DNA from: Alphaproteobacteria bacterium
GTDB lineage: Bacteria > Pseudomonadota > Alphaproteobacteria > Micavibrionales > UBA2020
Length of the DNA stretch: 64,000 bases
Assembly: GCA_025934695.1 (NCBI GenBank)
Contig: JAICWS010000001.1
Span: 773,301-837,300 of the forward strand
Reading direction: 5' to 3'
The translations under genes and the position numbers were made by a program. The notes under the pieces were generated by a model, which saw nothing but the letters and a program-made list of their open reading frames with translations, was not told the origin of the DNA and did not search any database. Of this stretch, positions 38,375 to 48,853 are shown piece after piece (the first letter of the stretch is position 1; every line of letters begins with the position of its first letter).

Positions 38375-40720
38375 TTAAACCGCCTGTGTGATATTCACGT
38401 TATGGTCGCGCGCGAAGGACATAAGGCGCTCGCGCAGGGAATGTTCGCGCGACTGCATCAGCTGCTCAAGATAAGGGACGAGCTGGCGGGTATCAAGGGT
38501 CGGAACCATGACCTTGACGGCGCCCACTGACTGCGCAGTCACTGAAATCTGCTGGTATCCCAGGGCGATAAGCACCATCGCCTCGAGGGGCTGGCCCGCC
38601 ATCTCGCCGCACACGCTCACCGGCACCTTGGCCGCGCGGCATTTGTCGGCGATGGTTTTCAAGACCGACAGCATGGCAGGGGAAAGCGAGTCAAAGCGGT
38701 TGCGGATGGCGAAATTATTGCGGTCCGCGGCGTAAAGATACTGCATCAGGTCGTTCGTGCCGACCGAAACGAAGTCGACGGATTTGAGCAGCGTGTCGAG
38801 CTGCCAGAGCAAGGCCGGCACCTCGATCATGACGCCGAGATCAATTTTGTCAGGAACAGGAATACCGTTCTGACGCGCGCGAACCTTCTCCATCTCGAGC
38901 AGGCTCTTGGCGCGGTCGAATTCCGCCACTTCGGTCACGAAGGGCAGCATGATCTTGACGTTGCGGCCGCGGCTGCCGCGGATAAAGGCGCGGAACTGGG
39001 TGCGCAGCACGGCGGGACGGTCCATGCCGATGCGCACCGCGCGCCAGCCGAGCGCCGGGTTTTCTTCGTCCGGCGCTTTAAAGTAAGGCAATGGCTTATC
39101 GCCGCCGATATCCAGCGTGCGGAAGACGACGGGCTTGTCGCCCATCTTGTCCATGATCTGGCCGTAGAAGGCGGCCTGCGTCACGACCAGCGGGTATTTC
39201 TGCAGGCCCATGAATGACAGTTCGGTGCGGAACAGGCCCACGCCGTCGGCACCGGCGCCCGCAACCGCGTCGATTTCCGACATCAGCCCCGCGTTCATCA
39301 TGACGTTGACGCGGATGCCGTCCTTGGTCACCGACTGCTGCTGCGCGTGGCGGCGATAGATGCTGGTGCGCTTCTGGCGCGCTTCCATGCTCTTGGCGTA
39401 AAGGTCGATCACGTAATCGGCGGGCCCTATGTAGACCATGCCGTGGTCGCCGTCGACGATCAGTTGGTCGCCCGGCGTGACGGAGTTCAGGATATCCCCG
39501 CATTGCCCGACGACAGGAATGCCGAGCGCGCGCGCCACGATGGCGACATGGTTCGAATGGCTGCCCTTTTCCAGCACCACCCCCTTGAGCTTGGTATGGT
39601 CGTAGTCGAGCAGCGCCGCGGGGCCCAGCGAGCGCGCGATGAGAATGATGTTATCCGGCAGATCTTCCGGCGGCTTGACGCGGTTGTGCTTGAGCAGGTG
39701 CGACAGGAGGCGATTGCTCAAGTCTTCGAGATCCTGCAGCCGCTCACGGATATAGGCATCGTTCATGCGCGCCATGCGGGCGCGCGTTTCGTTCTGGACG
39801 CGCTGCACGGCGGCTTCAGCGGACAGGCCTTTTTCAATCGTGGCCTCGATCCGCGCGAGCCAGCCGCGGTCCTTGGCGAACATCTGGTAGGCTTCCAGGA
39901 TGTCGCGGCTTTCGGTGCCGTGAAGCCCTGCGTTGCGGTTCAGCATGCGATCGATGGCGTTATGCATGCTGGAGAGCGCCGAGGACAGGCGCATCTTTTG
40001 CGCCTTCACGTCGTCGACGATGATTTCAGAGAGCGCGATGCCGGGCTCATACAGCACGGCCGTGCCGATGGCGAGGCCGCGGCCGAGGCTCACGCCTTCC
40101 ATGTGCACGGGCTGGCCGCCCGAGGAAAAACCAGCATTCAGTTCAAGGCGCGTGATGAGGCCGCCCGCGATGATCAGCTCGGCGATGACGAGCGCCACGG
40201 TCTGCAGGATATCGACCGCTTCCTCGCCGTAGGCGCGCTGCAATTTGTTGCGGATGACGAGGGCCCCGCGCACGCGGCCGCCGCGCAGGATCGGCACGCC
40301 GCAGAAAGACTTGAAGATTGCGCCGTCGGGGTCAGCGCCGTCGGGCTGTACATTCGTCATGACGAGCGGCGCGGCCGTCGCGCCCACTTCGCCCACCAGC
40401 CCCTCGCCCACGCCGTAGGCGGCCTTGCGGGCCTCGTCCTTGGCCTGGCCGCAGGCGGAATAAAGCTCGAGCATGTCACCCGCACGCAGCACGTAGCAGG
40501 AGCAGTCGTCGGCGCGCAATTCATGCGAGACCAGCTTCACGATGGCGTCGAGCTTTTCTTCCGGCGTCTCGCCTCCCTGCATGAGGTCGCGCAGGCTGGT
40601 CATCAGGCGGCGCGGCGCCGCGAGGACGACCTGGGCGTCGATGAATTCAGACGCCTTGCGGTCCCGCGCTTCCGCGCTGGGGCTCGTCATGTCCGTCCAT
40701 CTTTTCGCCTCAGGTTGCAT
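38375..40720 (-). CDS. ptsP: Phosphoenolpyruvate-protein phosphotransferase PtsP (EI-Ntr)
   Basis: 781 aa. An N-terminal GAF domain (about residues 40-190) is fused to enzyme I: the phospho-histidine lies in EKGSHSNHVAIVARALGIP, and the PEP-binding barrel shows GVGLFRTELSFM, FRTLDIGGDKPLPYF and the C-terminal VSVCGEMAGQPL. This is the first kinase of the nitrogen PTS, which regulates metabolism rather than sugar uptake. Start at 40720 has AGGGG 7 bases upstream; ATG at 40690 is an alternative. It sits 21 bases after lysC, the standard alphaproteobacterial order. Its stop is 1 base from the rodZ start. Confidence 0.95.
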   Translation of the reverse strand: MQPEAKRWTDMTSPSAEARDRKASEFIDAQVVLAAPRRLMTSLRDLMQGGETPEEKLDAIVKLVSHELRADDCSCYVLRAGDMLELYSACGQAKDEARKAAYGVGEGLVGEVGATAAPLVMTNVQPDGADPDGAIFKSFCGVPILRGGRVRGALVIRNKLQRAYGEEAVDILQTVALVIAELIIAGGLITRLELNAGFSSGGQPVHMEGVSLGRGLAIGTAVLYEPGIALSEIIVDDVKAQKMRLSSALSSMHNAIDRMLNRNAGLHGTESRDILEAYQMFAKDRGWLARIEATIEKGLSAEAAVQRVQNETRARMARMNDAYIRERLQDLEDLSNRLLSHLLKHNRVKPPEDLPDNIILIARSLGPAALLDYDHTKLKGVVLEKGSHSNHVAIVARALGIPVVGQCGDILNSVTPGDQLIVDGDHGMVYIGPADYVIDLYAKSMEARQKRTSIYRRHAQQQSVTKDGIRVNVMMNAGLMSEIDAVAGAGADGVGLFRTELSFMGLQKYPLVVTQAAFYGQIMDKMGDKPVVFRTLDIGGDKPLPYFKAPDEENPALGWRAVRIGMDRPAVLRTQFRAFIRGSRGRNVKIMLPFVTEVAEFDRAKSLLEMEKVRARQNGIPVPDKIDLGVMIEVPALLWQLDTLLKSVDFVSVGTNDLMQYLYAADRNNFAIRNRFDSLSPAMLSVLKTIADKCRAAKVPVSVCGEMAGQPLEAMVLIALGYQQISVTAQSVGAVKVMVPTLDTRQLVPYLEQLMQSREHSLRERLMSFARDHNVNITQAV

Positions 40721-40741
40721 TCAAGCCCCTGCTTCGTGTGT

Positions 40742-41977
40742 TCAGTCCTGGTCCAGTCCATACGCGCTGTGCAGCGCGCGGACCGCGAGTTCCGTGTATT
40801 CTTCCCCGATCAGCACGCTGACCTTGATCTCGGACGTCGTGATGACCTGGATGTTGATGCCCTTCTCCGCCAGCGTCTTGAACATGCGCGAGGCGACGCC
40901 GACATAGGAACGCATGCCGATGCCGATGATCGAGACCTTCGCCACGTCGGCGCTCGATTCAACGACGAGCCCTTTGAGGTCCTCCGAGACCGCCTTGAGC
41001 ACTTCGAGCGTCTTGGGCAGGTCGGCGCGGCCGACCGTGAAGGTCAAATCCGTCTTGGCCTTGTCGGGAGAGATGTTCTGCACGATCATGTCCACGTTGA
41101 TCGAATGGTCGGCGAGCGGGCCGAAAATACGCGCGGCGACGCCCGGTACGTCCGGCAAATGCCTTAAAGTGACTTTCGCTTCATCGCGGCTGTGCGTAAC
41201 GCCGCTGACAACTTCCTGTTCCACGATTTGTTCCTCATCCATGACCATTGTTCCGGGGATATCGCTGCCAAGAGCGCTTTCGAAGCTCGACAGCACCTGC
41301 ACCGGAACTTTTTCCTTCATCGCCAGTTCAACTGACCGCGTCTGCAGCACCTTGGCGCCGACGGAGGCCATTTCCAGCATTTCTTCGTACGAAATCTTGG
41401 GGATTTTCTTCGCGCGGTTCACGATGCGCGGGTCGGCGGTATAGACGCCGTCGACGTCGGTGTAGATGTCGCAACGCGCGGCCTTCAAGGCCGCCGCGAT
41501 CGCGACCGCCGAAGTGTCCGATCCGCCGCGGCCCAGCGTGGTAATGCGCCCGTCGGGCGCGATGCCCTGGAAGCCCGCGATAACCGCGACTTCGCCTTTC
41601 TCGAGGCTTTCATGCAACGTATCGGTTTCGATGGCCTTGATGCGCGCCTTGCCGTGTACGTCGTTGGTGACGATCGGCACCTGCCAGCCCAGCCAGGAGC
41701 GCGCCTTCACGCCGCGCTTTTGGAGCGCGAGCGCGAGCAGGCCGGAGGTGACCTGTTCGCCCGACGCCACGACCGCGTCGTATTCCTTGTTGTCGAAGAT
41801 CTGGCTGATCGACGAGCAATAGTTGACGAGTTGGTTCGTGACGCCCGCCATGGCGGAAACGACGACGGCAACCTTGTGGCCGAGCTTGATCTCGCCCGAG
41901 ACTTTGTTCGCCACATTTTCGATTGCGGGTATCGTCGCGACGGAAGTGCCGCCGAATTTCAGTACGATCAGTGCCAT
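40742..41977 (-). CDS. lysC: Aspartate kinase
   Basis: 411 aa, the length of the single-function, lysine/threonine-sensitive type. The N-terminal kinase starts IVLKFGGTSVATIPAIENVA and includes TLGRGGSDTSAVAIAAAL; two ACT domains follow (from about residue 265), with VTHSRDEAKVTLRHLPDVPGVAARIFGPL (shortened: RDEAKVTLRHLPDVPG). It makes aspartyl phosphate, the entry to lysine, threonine, methionine and diaminopimelate. A family B hairpin lies just upstream. Confidence 0.96.
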   Translation of the reverse strand: MALIVLKFGGTSVATIPAIENVANKVSGEIKLGHKVAVVVSAMAGVTNQLVNYCSSISQIFDNKEYDAVVASGEQVTSGLLALALQKRGVKARSWLGWQVPIVTNDVHGKARIKAIETDTLHESLEKGEVAVIAGFQGIAPDGRITTLGRGGSDTSAVAIAAALKAARCDIYTDVDGVYTADPRIVNRAKKIPKISYEEMLEMASVGAKVLQTRSVELAMKEKVPVQVLSSFESALGSDIPGTMVMDEEQIVEQEVVSGVTHSRDEAKVTLRHLPDVPGVAARIFGPLADHSINVDMIVQNISPDKAKTDLTFTVGRADLPKTLEVLKAVSEDLKGLVVESSADVAKVSIIGIGMRSYVGVASRMFKTLAEKGINIQVITTSEIKVSVLIGEEYTELAVRALHSAYGLDQD

Positions 41978-41993
41978 CTTCGCCTCAGCTTAT

Positions 41994-42020
41994 CCCCTCT
42001 CCCGAAAACGGGAGGGGAGA
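41994..42020. repeat. Family B hairpin, single
   Basis: CCCCTCTCCCG / CGGGAGGGGAG around a short AAAA loop, just upstream of lysC and divergent from purA. It may be a solo half of a family B element. Confidence 0.6.
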
Positions 42021-42145
42021 AACGGTTTCGCGCCGTTTGTTATTTCTACCAATTTACCAATAATGGAACATTAATTCGAATCCTGTTTTTCCTGATTTCA
42101 TTAAATTTTTTGCTGATTTCGGACGCTTTCGCATGGTATTCATGA

Positions 42146-43456
<1,311 letters not shown>

Positions 43457-43537
43457 CGGCTACGGCACCATTGCCATATTATTGACTTCCACCGCCGCGT
43501 CCGTTAGGTTTCCGGATCTGAAAGGATCTCCGGGCTC

Positions 43538-44590
43538 GTGGGCGCAAACAAATATTTATCCAGGACTTTCGCGAAGGTGTCGAAGCGCTGGCGGGCGCGG
43601 CTGAACAAGCGTCTTGCCGCCACGGTGAAAATCGCGAACGAGGTCGAGGCGGACAGGCAGGCGGCGCGCGCGCTCGCGATGGGCGCGGACCCGGACTGCA
43701 ACGCCAACGGCGATCCCATTCTTTTCCACGCCTGCAGCAACGGGCGCGCCGGGATGGCGCGGCTGCTGATCGACGCCGGCGCCGATATCGAAAAGAAAGC
43801 TCTTCTCAAACAAACGCCGTTCATGGCGGCGGCAGGGAACGGCGACGCAGAGATCATGAGACTTCTCGCGGACGCCGGCGCTAACCGGAAACAACGCGAC
43901 GCCAGCGGCTATGACGCTCTCTCCTACCTGCTGCGCGGCGCGGACAAGGTCGACGGCAAAGACACGGCGAAGAAACAGCGCTTCATCGAGGCCTATGAAT
44001 TCCTGAAAGTCCAATCCGGCCTCAGCCTGAACGCCGAGGCGCGCAAAGAAATCTACCTGCGCAGGCAGAACCGCGCCTTCCTGGAGCCGGAGCTCGAACG
44101 CGAGATTGCCTTCGCGAGAGCCGTGAAAAGCGGCAACATCACCGAGGCCGAGACCCTGATGAAACAGGGCCTCGACCCCGATTTCGCGGAAAAATACGGC
44201 GTCAACCGCGCGCTCTACGACGCGATCGAGAGAAGCGACGAATGGATGGTCTGGACGCTGGCGCGCGGCGGCGCGGATACGCGCAAACATTTCGCCGTGA
44301 AGGACGTGAGCCCGTTGATGTTCGCGATCGAATGCAACCGGGCCAAAATCATCCCCACCCTCGCCCAGTACGGCGCGGATCCCACCAAGCCCGCGCGGCT
44401 GCGTGATACGAATGGCAGGATCGTCGAAGTGCCGCTGACCGACTATGCGCGCGGCAGTCATCCGGATCTTGTCGCGGTGGTCGAGAAAGCGATCAAGGAC
44501 TGGCACGATTATGTGCCGAGTGTCGCCCTGCGCCGCCCGACCACGGTCAAGCGCCCCTTGCGCCTGAATATCCGCCGCAGCGAGCCCTGA
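43538..44590 (+). CDS. Ankyrin-repeat-like protein, paralogue 1
   Basis: 350 aa. Two ankyrin-type blocks are visible, about residues 37-133 (with PILFHACSNGRAGMARLLIDAGADI and TPFMAAAGNGDAEIMRLLADAGA, shortened) and 188-284 (FARAVKSGNITEAETLMKQGLDPD, SPLMFAIECNRAKII). They are joined by a linker with FLKVQSGLSLNAEARKEIY. No signal peptide; the N-terminus is very basic. Ankyrin repeats bind other proteins. The same block-linker-block plan is seen in the gene at 46316. Start is GTG at 43538 with AAAGGA upstream. The target is unknown; host-interaction is a possibility only because such proteins are often effectors. Confidence 0.7.
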   Translation: MGANKYLSRTFAKVSKRWRARLNKRLAATVKIANEVEADRQAARALAMGADPDCNANGDPILFHACSNGRAGMARLLIDAGADIEKKALLKQTPFMAAAGNGDAEIMRLLADAGANRKQRDASGYDALSYLLRGADKVDGKDTAKKQRFIEAYEFLKVQSGLSLNAEARKEIYLRRQNRAFLEPELEREIAFARAVKSGNITEAETLMKQGLDPDFAEKYGVNRALYDAIERSDEWMVWTLARGGADTRKHFAVKDVSPLMFAIECNRAKIIPTLAQYGADPTKPARLRDTNGRIVEVPLTDYARGSHPDLVAVVEKAIKDWHDYVPSVALRRPTTVKRPLRLNIRRSEP

Positions 44591-44659
44591 CTTTAGCGCT
44601 GACAAAGCGCGGCAACTGCCCTAGACTTGGCGGACAATTATCAGCAGCCGGATTTTTTC

Positions 44660-45067
44660 ATGACCCGATTTCTTTTTGTTCTTTCCTGCCTTTTGTTTCT
44701 CTCGTCCCCCGCTTTCGCGCAAGCCACGGTCGATTGCACCATGCCCAATGACGCCACCACCGACTACGCGCAGGTCGGCGACGATATCGTGATGGTCCAG
44801 TGCGGCGCGGACGGCGAGGTTTGCAGCTGCCATGCGCCCGCCGATGAAAACGGCAAGTGCCGCGTCTATGCCTGCAATCCCGACGGCACGGTCAAGGAAC
44901 CGCCCAAGCCGAAGCCGGAACCCAAGGAAGAGAAGCCGAAGCCCGCCGCGAAGAAGACGGTGAAAAAAGCCAGCGTCGGGAAAACCCAGAACAAGAAACC
45001 CGCCGCGCCGCCGACGCCTGCAGCGGCGGCTGCCCCGAACTCCGGCAAGATCGAATACACACGCTAA
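44660..45067 (+). CDS. Small exported protein with a Cys-rich domain and basic tail
   Basis: 135 aa from the ATG at 44660. A strong signal peptide (FLFVLSCLLFLSSPAFAQA) is followed by a small domain with six Cys in about 50 residues (DCTMPN, MVQCGADGEVCSCHAP, GKCRVYAC), so probably stabilised by disulfides, then a Pro/Lys/Ala-rich tail of about 60 residues. The tail resembles wall- or polyanion-binding low-complexity tails. No family recognised. Between two ankyrin-like paralogues, on the same strand. Confidence 0.65.
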   Translation: MTRFLFVLSCLLFLSSPAFAQATVDCTMPNDATTDYAQVGDDIVMVQCGADGEVCSCHAPADENGKCRVYACNPDGTVKEPPKPKPEPKEEKPKPAAKKTVKKASVGKTQNKKPAAPPTPAAAAAPNSGKIEYTR

Positions 45068-45160
45068 GCTGCCGTGCTGACGCCCCCCTGTTTTCGGCGC
45101 CATTTACGACTATTTCAGTGCAGTACCCCTGACACCATCTTTGCCCTGAGAGTCATTGCC

Positions 45161-45526
45161 ATGAAAACCGTTATTGCCTTGTTCGCCTTCTTTTTCCTCC
45201 TCGCCTCGCCTGCCTTTGCAACGCCGGAACCCCAGGAAAACGCCGCCATCGATCACCTGATCACCTACGTGCGGGACTCTAACCTCGAGTTCATCCGCAA
45301 CGGCCAGTCCTATAACGCTGCCCAGGCGGCCGACCATATCGCGACGAAATACGCCTATGTCAAAGACCGCATCGCGACCGCGGACCAGTTCATCGATAAC
45401 ATCGCTTCCAAAAGCTCGCTCAGCGGCCGCCCCTACCTTGTCTGCGATGCGCAGGGCACCGAAAAGCCGGTCGGCCCCTGGCTTCATGCGGAACTCGACA
45501 AATACCGAAAAAAATTGAATAAATAG
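45161..45526 (+). CDS. DUF5329 family exported protein
   Basis: 121 aa. Signal peptide (VIALFAFFFLLASPAFA), then a helical domain with DHLITYVRDSNLEFIRNGQSY, AADHIATKYAY, ATADQFIDNIASKSSLSGRPY, the pattern of DUF5329 (E.I..L...V..S...FIRNG..Y...A..H...K.......T...FI...AS.SS.SG..Y). Function unknown; it is a periplasmic protein. It ends 3 bases before the PAP2 gene, so they form an operon, which suggests a shared envelope role. Confidence 0.8.
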   Translation: MKTVIALFAFFFLLASPAFATPEPQENAAIDHLITYVRDSNLEFIRNGQSYNAAQAADHIATKYAYVKDRIATADQFIDNIASKSSLSGRPYLVCDAQGTEKPVGPWLHAELDKYRKKLNK

Positions 45527-45529
45527 GGT

Positions 45530-46228
45530 ATGAGCCCTGAACTGCCGCCACAGTCCACCCCTGCCCTCGAGGCGCCACCGCGCAAGACCGTCATAATCCT
45601 GATCGCGGGCTTTATCGCTTCTGTCGCCGCCCTGCTGGCCTTCAGCGAAATCGCGGAGCATGTGGTGTCGGGCGCGACACAAGCCTTCGACGATGCCGTG
45701 CGCGCGGCGGTACATGCGCAATCCTCGCCGGCCGCGACGCCCTTTATGCGGCTCTTTACCTTCCTGGGCTCAACGCCGTTCATTTCGATCTGCACCATCG
45801 CCCTTTTCGCCATGTTCTGGCGCACTGGGCGCAAACATCGCGCCGTGCTGTTCGCGATCACGATCATCGGCGCGACGCTGCTGATGCTGGTGCTGAAATA
45901 TTCCTTCCACCGCCCGCGGCCCGAGCCGTTTTTCAACACGCCGCTGCCGCCCTTTGACAGTTTCCCAAGCGGTCATTCGATGGTGTCCTTCTGTTTCTAT
46001 GCGGCGCTGGCCGCGCTCACCGCCGCCAACGAGGACAAGAAGAAGAAACGCATCCTGATCTGGGCCTGCTGCCTCGGTCTCGTCACGATGATCGGCCTGT
46101 CGCGCATCTATCTCGGCGTACATTGGCCGACCGACGTCATCTGCGCCTATCTGGCCGCCACGGTCTGGGTTTGCGCGGTCGCCTTCGCTTATCACGTCTG
46201 GAAACACAAAAAAGCGCAGCAAAACTAA
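45530..46228 (+). CDS. PAP2-family membrane phosphatase
   Basis: 232 aa. The three-part PAP2 signature is complete: KYSFHRPRP, PSGHSM and SRIYLGVHWPTDV. About six membrane helices are seen (first near residues 20-42). Members dephosphorylate lipid-linked phosphates such as undecaprenyl pyrophosphate or phosphatidic acid at the outer face of the inner membrane. Which substrate applies here cannot be told. Coupled to the DUF5329 gene just upstream. Confidence 0.92.
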   Translation: MSPELPPQSTPALEAPPRKTVIILIAGFIASVAALLAFSEIAEHVVSGATQAFDDAVRAAVHAQSSPAATPFMRLFTFLGSTPFISICTIALFAMFWRTGRKHRAVLFAITIIGATLLMLVLKYSFHRPRPEPFFNTPLPPFDSFPSGHSMVSFCFYAALAALTAANEDKKKKRILIWACCLGLVTMIGLSRIYLGVHWPTDVICAYLAATVWVCAVAFAYHVWKHKKAQQN

Positions 46229-46315
46229 GTGCTTGCCGCATCAAACGGTCATTAAAATATTCATAACGTTTACTCCCTATACTATAGCTGACGAAACAGG
46301 ATTCGGATTTTACGC

Positions 46316-47371
46316 ATGACGATCAACGCGACGCCCTTATCGAAGCTGTTTAACCTGATCCTCCCCGGCAATCAGCAGCGACTGAATGATGAGCTGCTGG
46401 GAACGGCAGGGACGCGCCACGGCGCCCTGGGCGGCGATGCCATGTGGTCGAAGCTGCATGGGCTTTTGCGCAAAGGCGCGCAGATCGATGCGCGCGACGC
46501 TGACGGCAACAGCGCCTTGCTGCTCCTGTGCCAGGAAGGGCATACCCTCGCGGCCCAGCGCTTTCTTGAACATGGCGCAAGCTTGGGCCCCGCGAACAAG
46601 ACCGGCAACACGGCTTTCCTGATGGCGGCGCTCGACGCCGATCCGGACGTCCTCAAAGCCTTCGTCGCGCGCGGCGTGAATGCCGCCGAAAACAATCTGC
46701 AGAACAACAATGCCGTCGACATGCTGCTGAGCTATATTCCCCTGCGGTCCCAGGGCGAACAAAAGCGCATGGAGCGGCGGATCGAAGCGCTGAAAGTGCT
46801 GCTGAAAGCGGGCGTGGAGCTGAAGCCCAATGCGCGTATGCGCATCTATTGCCATGCCAAGGAATATCTGCCGGCTGTGCCCGAGCTGAAACAGATCCAC
46901 GAGTTGGGACAGGCGACGACAGCGCGGGACGGCGCCAAAATCCGCGCGATGCTCGCGCTCGGCGTGCATCCCGACGCGCCCGTTCCCTTCGGAGATCCCG
47001 GCGCCCTTGCCAGCGCGGCGGCGCACGGCGATGAAGAGCTGATCGACAAGGCGCTTGCGGCAGGCGCGAAGCTCGATCTCGCCTCTGGCACGAGCCGCCT
47101 GACCGCGCTGCAATCGAGCGTCCTTTACGGCCAGCGGAACGCTTTCCTCAAGCTGCTCGACTTGGGTGCTGATCCTGCCGTGCCGAACACCATCATCTGC
47201 CGTCCTAATGAAGACCCGCTTTTCGGCCTCGCTCGCCAGTGCACCGATAAAGGCATGATGGCTTTCGTGTCCGAAGCCATGATCGCGCGCAACCCGGAAA
47301 AGCACCTCACTCTTCAGAGCGATGTGAAGTTCACGCCCCTACGCCTCAAAACCAAAGAGTCCGCGCCCTGA
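46316..47371 (+). CDS. Ankyrin-repeat-like protein, paralogue 2
   Basis: 351 aa. It has the same plan as the gene at 43538: an ankyrin-type block at about residues 43-125 (SALLLLCQEGHTLAAQRFLEHGA, NTAFLMAALDADPDVLKAF, shortened), a linker with LLKAGVELKPNARMRIY, and a second block at about 195-290 (GAKIRAMLALGVHPDAP, LTALQSSVLYGQRNAFLKLLDLGADP). Linker residues match those of paralogue 1 in pattern (G-V/L-x-L-x-x-x-A-R-x-x-IY). No signal peptide. Identity between the two is low by eye, so the duplication is old. Confidence 0.7.
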   Translation: MTINATPLSKLFNLILPGNQQRLNDELLGTAGTRHGALGGDAMWSKLHGLLRKGAQIDARDADGNSALLLLCQEGHTLAAQRFLEHGASLGPANKTGNTAFLMAALDADPDVLKAFVARGVNAAENNLQNNNAVDMLLSYIPLRSQGEQKRMERRIEALKVLLKAGVELKPNARMRIYCHAKEYLPAVPELKQIHELGQATTARDGAKIRAMLALGVHPDAPVPFGDPGALASAAAHGDEELIDKALAAGAKLDLASGTSRLTALQSSVLYGQRNAFLKLLDLGADPAVPNTIICRPNEDPLFGLARQCTDKGMMAFVSEAMIARNPEKHLTLQSDVKFTPLRLKTKESAP

Positions 47372-47740
47372 TATCGGCAGAAATCTAAAAAGCCGGATTT
47401 CATCTTTTCTTCACGAAAACCCCGCCATCATTGTGGTTTCGCAATGAATTCGGCGGTTGTAACCTTCTGCAACAAAGAGTGATATCCGCTTAAAACCGGC
47501 CTCTGGCATAGTGCCTGCATTGTTTCGGAAACTAAAAGGCGATCTCATGAAAGGCTAAGGCTTTGAATAAGCTGGATTCACCGGTGAAAATAGTCGTTGA
47601 TTATTTTTCATAAAGTTGATAATGTGAGCCAGTTTTTGAAAAAGCCACCGTCCGGCATAAAGCCGACGTCGAATGGAAACGGAACAGGCTAACGTATATA
47701 TCTGGGAAGGTCGCCACTTGGGAAAGAAGGGGCAAAGAGA
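47372..47740. other. Gene-free region upstream of the DUF3108 gene
   Basis: About 370 bases, less GC-rich than coding DNA. It contains TGCAACAAAGAGTG near 47470 that resembles CTGCAACAAACCGTG at 48784, and AT-rich stretches (47595-47625) with TTGATT and GATAAT that could be a promoter, though with a 15 bp spacer. The last 40 bases hold a purine-rich AAAGAAGGGGCAAAGAGA binding site. No RNA gene recognised and no palindromic element of families A or B. Confidence 0.4.
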
Positions 47741-48625
47741 ATGAAAAAAGTTATAGAACATTTTATTAAATCATCCGTCGCATCCGCCTTTGTCGCGGCC
47801 GCGCTTTTTGCGCATGGCGCGCAGGCGAACGAGAACGCCTATAAGCCTTACTATCAGAATGCTTCGCTGCGCTACGACATCACCGAGCCCAAAAAGATGG
47901 ACCTTCAGTACGACGTCTATGCCGGCGGCTTTCACGCGCTGAATGCGACGCTCGCGCTCGACCTCGACCCCAAGGCCTATGACGTCGGCGTCGATGCCAA
48001 GACGCAGGGCTTCATCGGCAAGCTGTTTCCCTGGCAGGCTTCCTTCACCACCTCGGGCCGCAGCGTGAACGGCGTGCTCGTCCCCATGACCTCGACGCAG
48101 CGCAGCGCCTGGCGCAGCAAGGTCAGCCTGACCGAAATGAACTATGATCCGAAAGGCCGCCTCGTGAAAACCACGACGCAGGAAGGCCAGCGGACCACCG
48201 TCAATCGCGACATCGACAAGAACATGGCGACCAACGCCGTCGATATCCTCACCAGCACGCTGCTGATGATGCAGCACGCCAAGAACACGCAGACCTGCGC
48301 AGGCTCCTTCCCCGTCTTCGACGGCAAGCGCCGCTTCAACATTACGCTGCACGACGACGGCAAGGACATGCTCCAGCAGACCAAATTCTCGCGCTTCTCG
48401 GGCGAGGCCCTGCGCTGCACCATGAAGATGGAACCCGTCGCCGGGTTCAAGCCCAAAGACATGAACCGCGGCTGGATGGCCGTCCAGAACCACACCGAAG
48501 AGCGCCGGAAAGACCCGACCATCTGGCTCGCGCGCATCGACAACAACGGCCCCGTGGTCCCCGTGCGCATGGAAATCGCGAGCGAATACGGCACCGTCGT
48601 CGCGCACCTGGCTTCCGCGAACTAG
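47741..48625 (+). CDS. DUF3108 family exported protein
   Basis: 294 aa. N-terminal signal peptide (SVASAFVAAALFAHGAQA), then a beta-rich domain that opens LQYDVYAGGFHALNATLALDL and has VDILTSTLLMM and FDGKRRFNITLHDDG, which fits DUF3108. Such proteins are periplasmic and of unknown function; a lipid- or outer-membrane-related role has been suggested from fold comparisons. It stands alone, closed by an intrinsic terminator, before the glm genes. Confidence 0.85.
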   Translation: MKKVIEHFIKSSVASAFVAAALFAHGAQANENAYKPYYQNASLRYDITEPKKMDLQYDVYAGGFHALNATLALDLDPKAYDVGVDAKTQGFIGKLFPWQASFTTSGRSVNGVLVPMTSTQRSAWRSKVSLTEMNYDPKGRLVKTTTQEGQRTTVNRDIDKNMATNAVDILTSTLLMMQHAKNTQTCAGSFPVFDGKRRFNITLHDDGKDMLQQTKFSRFSGEALRCTMKMEPVAGFKPKDMNRGWMAVQNHTEERRKDPTIWLARIDNNGPVVPVRMEIASEYGTVVAHLASAN

Positions 48626-48660
48626 GACCCTGCACGAAATTTGCACAAACCTTGCAACAA

Positions 48661-48695
48661 AATCCCCGCCCGGAATGGCGGGGATTTCGTTTTTA
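48661..48695 (+). terminator. Intrinsic terminator after the DUF3108 gene
   Basis: AATCCCCGCC / GGCGGGGATT, 10 bp stem, 6-base loop, then TCGTTTTT. Confidence 0.85.
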
Positions 48696-48853
48696 AATCG
48701 CCCTATATTGCTCCGCAAGCGGCGCGGAATGACGCCTTATCTTTGCAAAAACCTATGAAAAACCTCATATTTCATGTAACTTCCTGCAACAAACCGTGAC
48801 TTGAAGCCGCGACTCGACGCTGCTTAGTTAGTCTCGTTGAGGGGAATTGTTTT

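Noticed and set aside
39347-41167. A 606-codon plus-strand frame across ptsP and lysC
   Set aside because: Shadow of two well-supported genes on the other strand.
48784-48798. CTGCAACAAACCGTG shared with a site near 47470 as a regulator site
   Set aside because: Similarity is only about nine bases, which is expected by chance in a window of this size.
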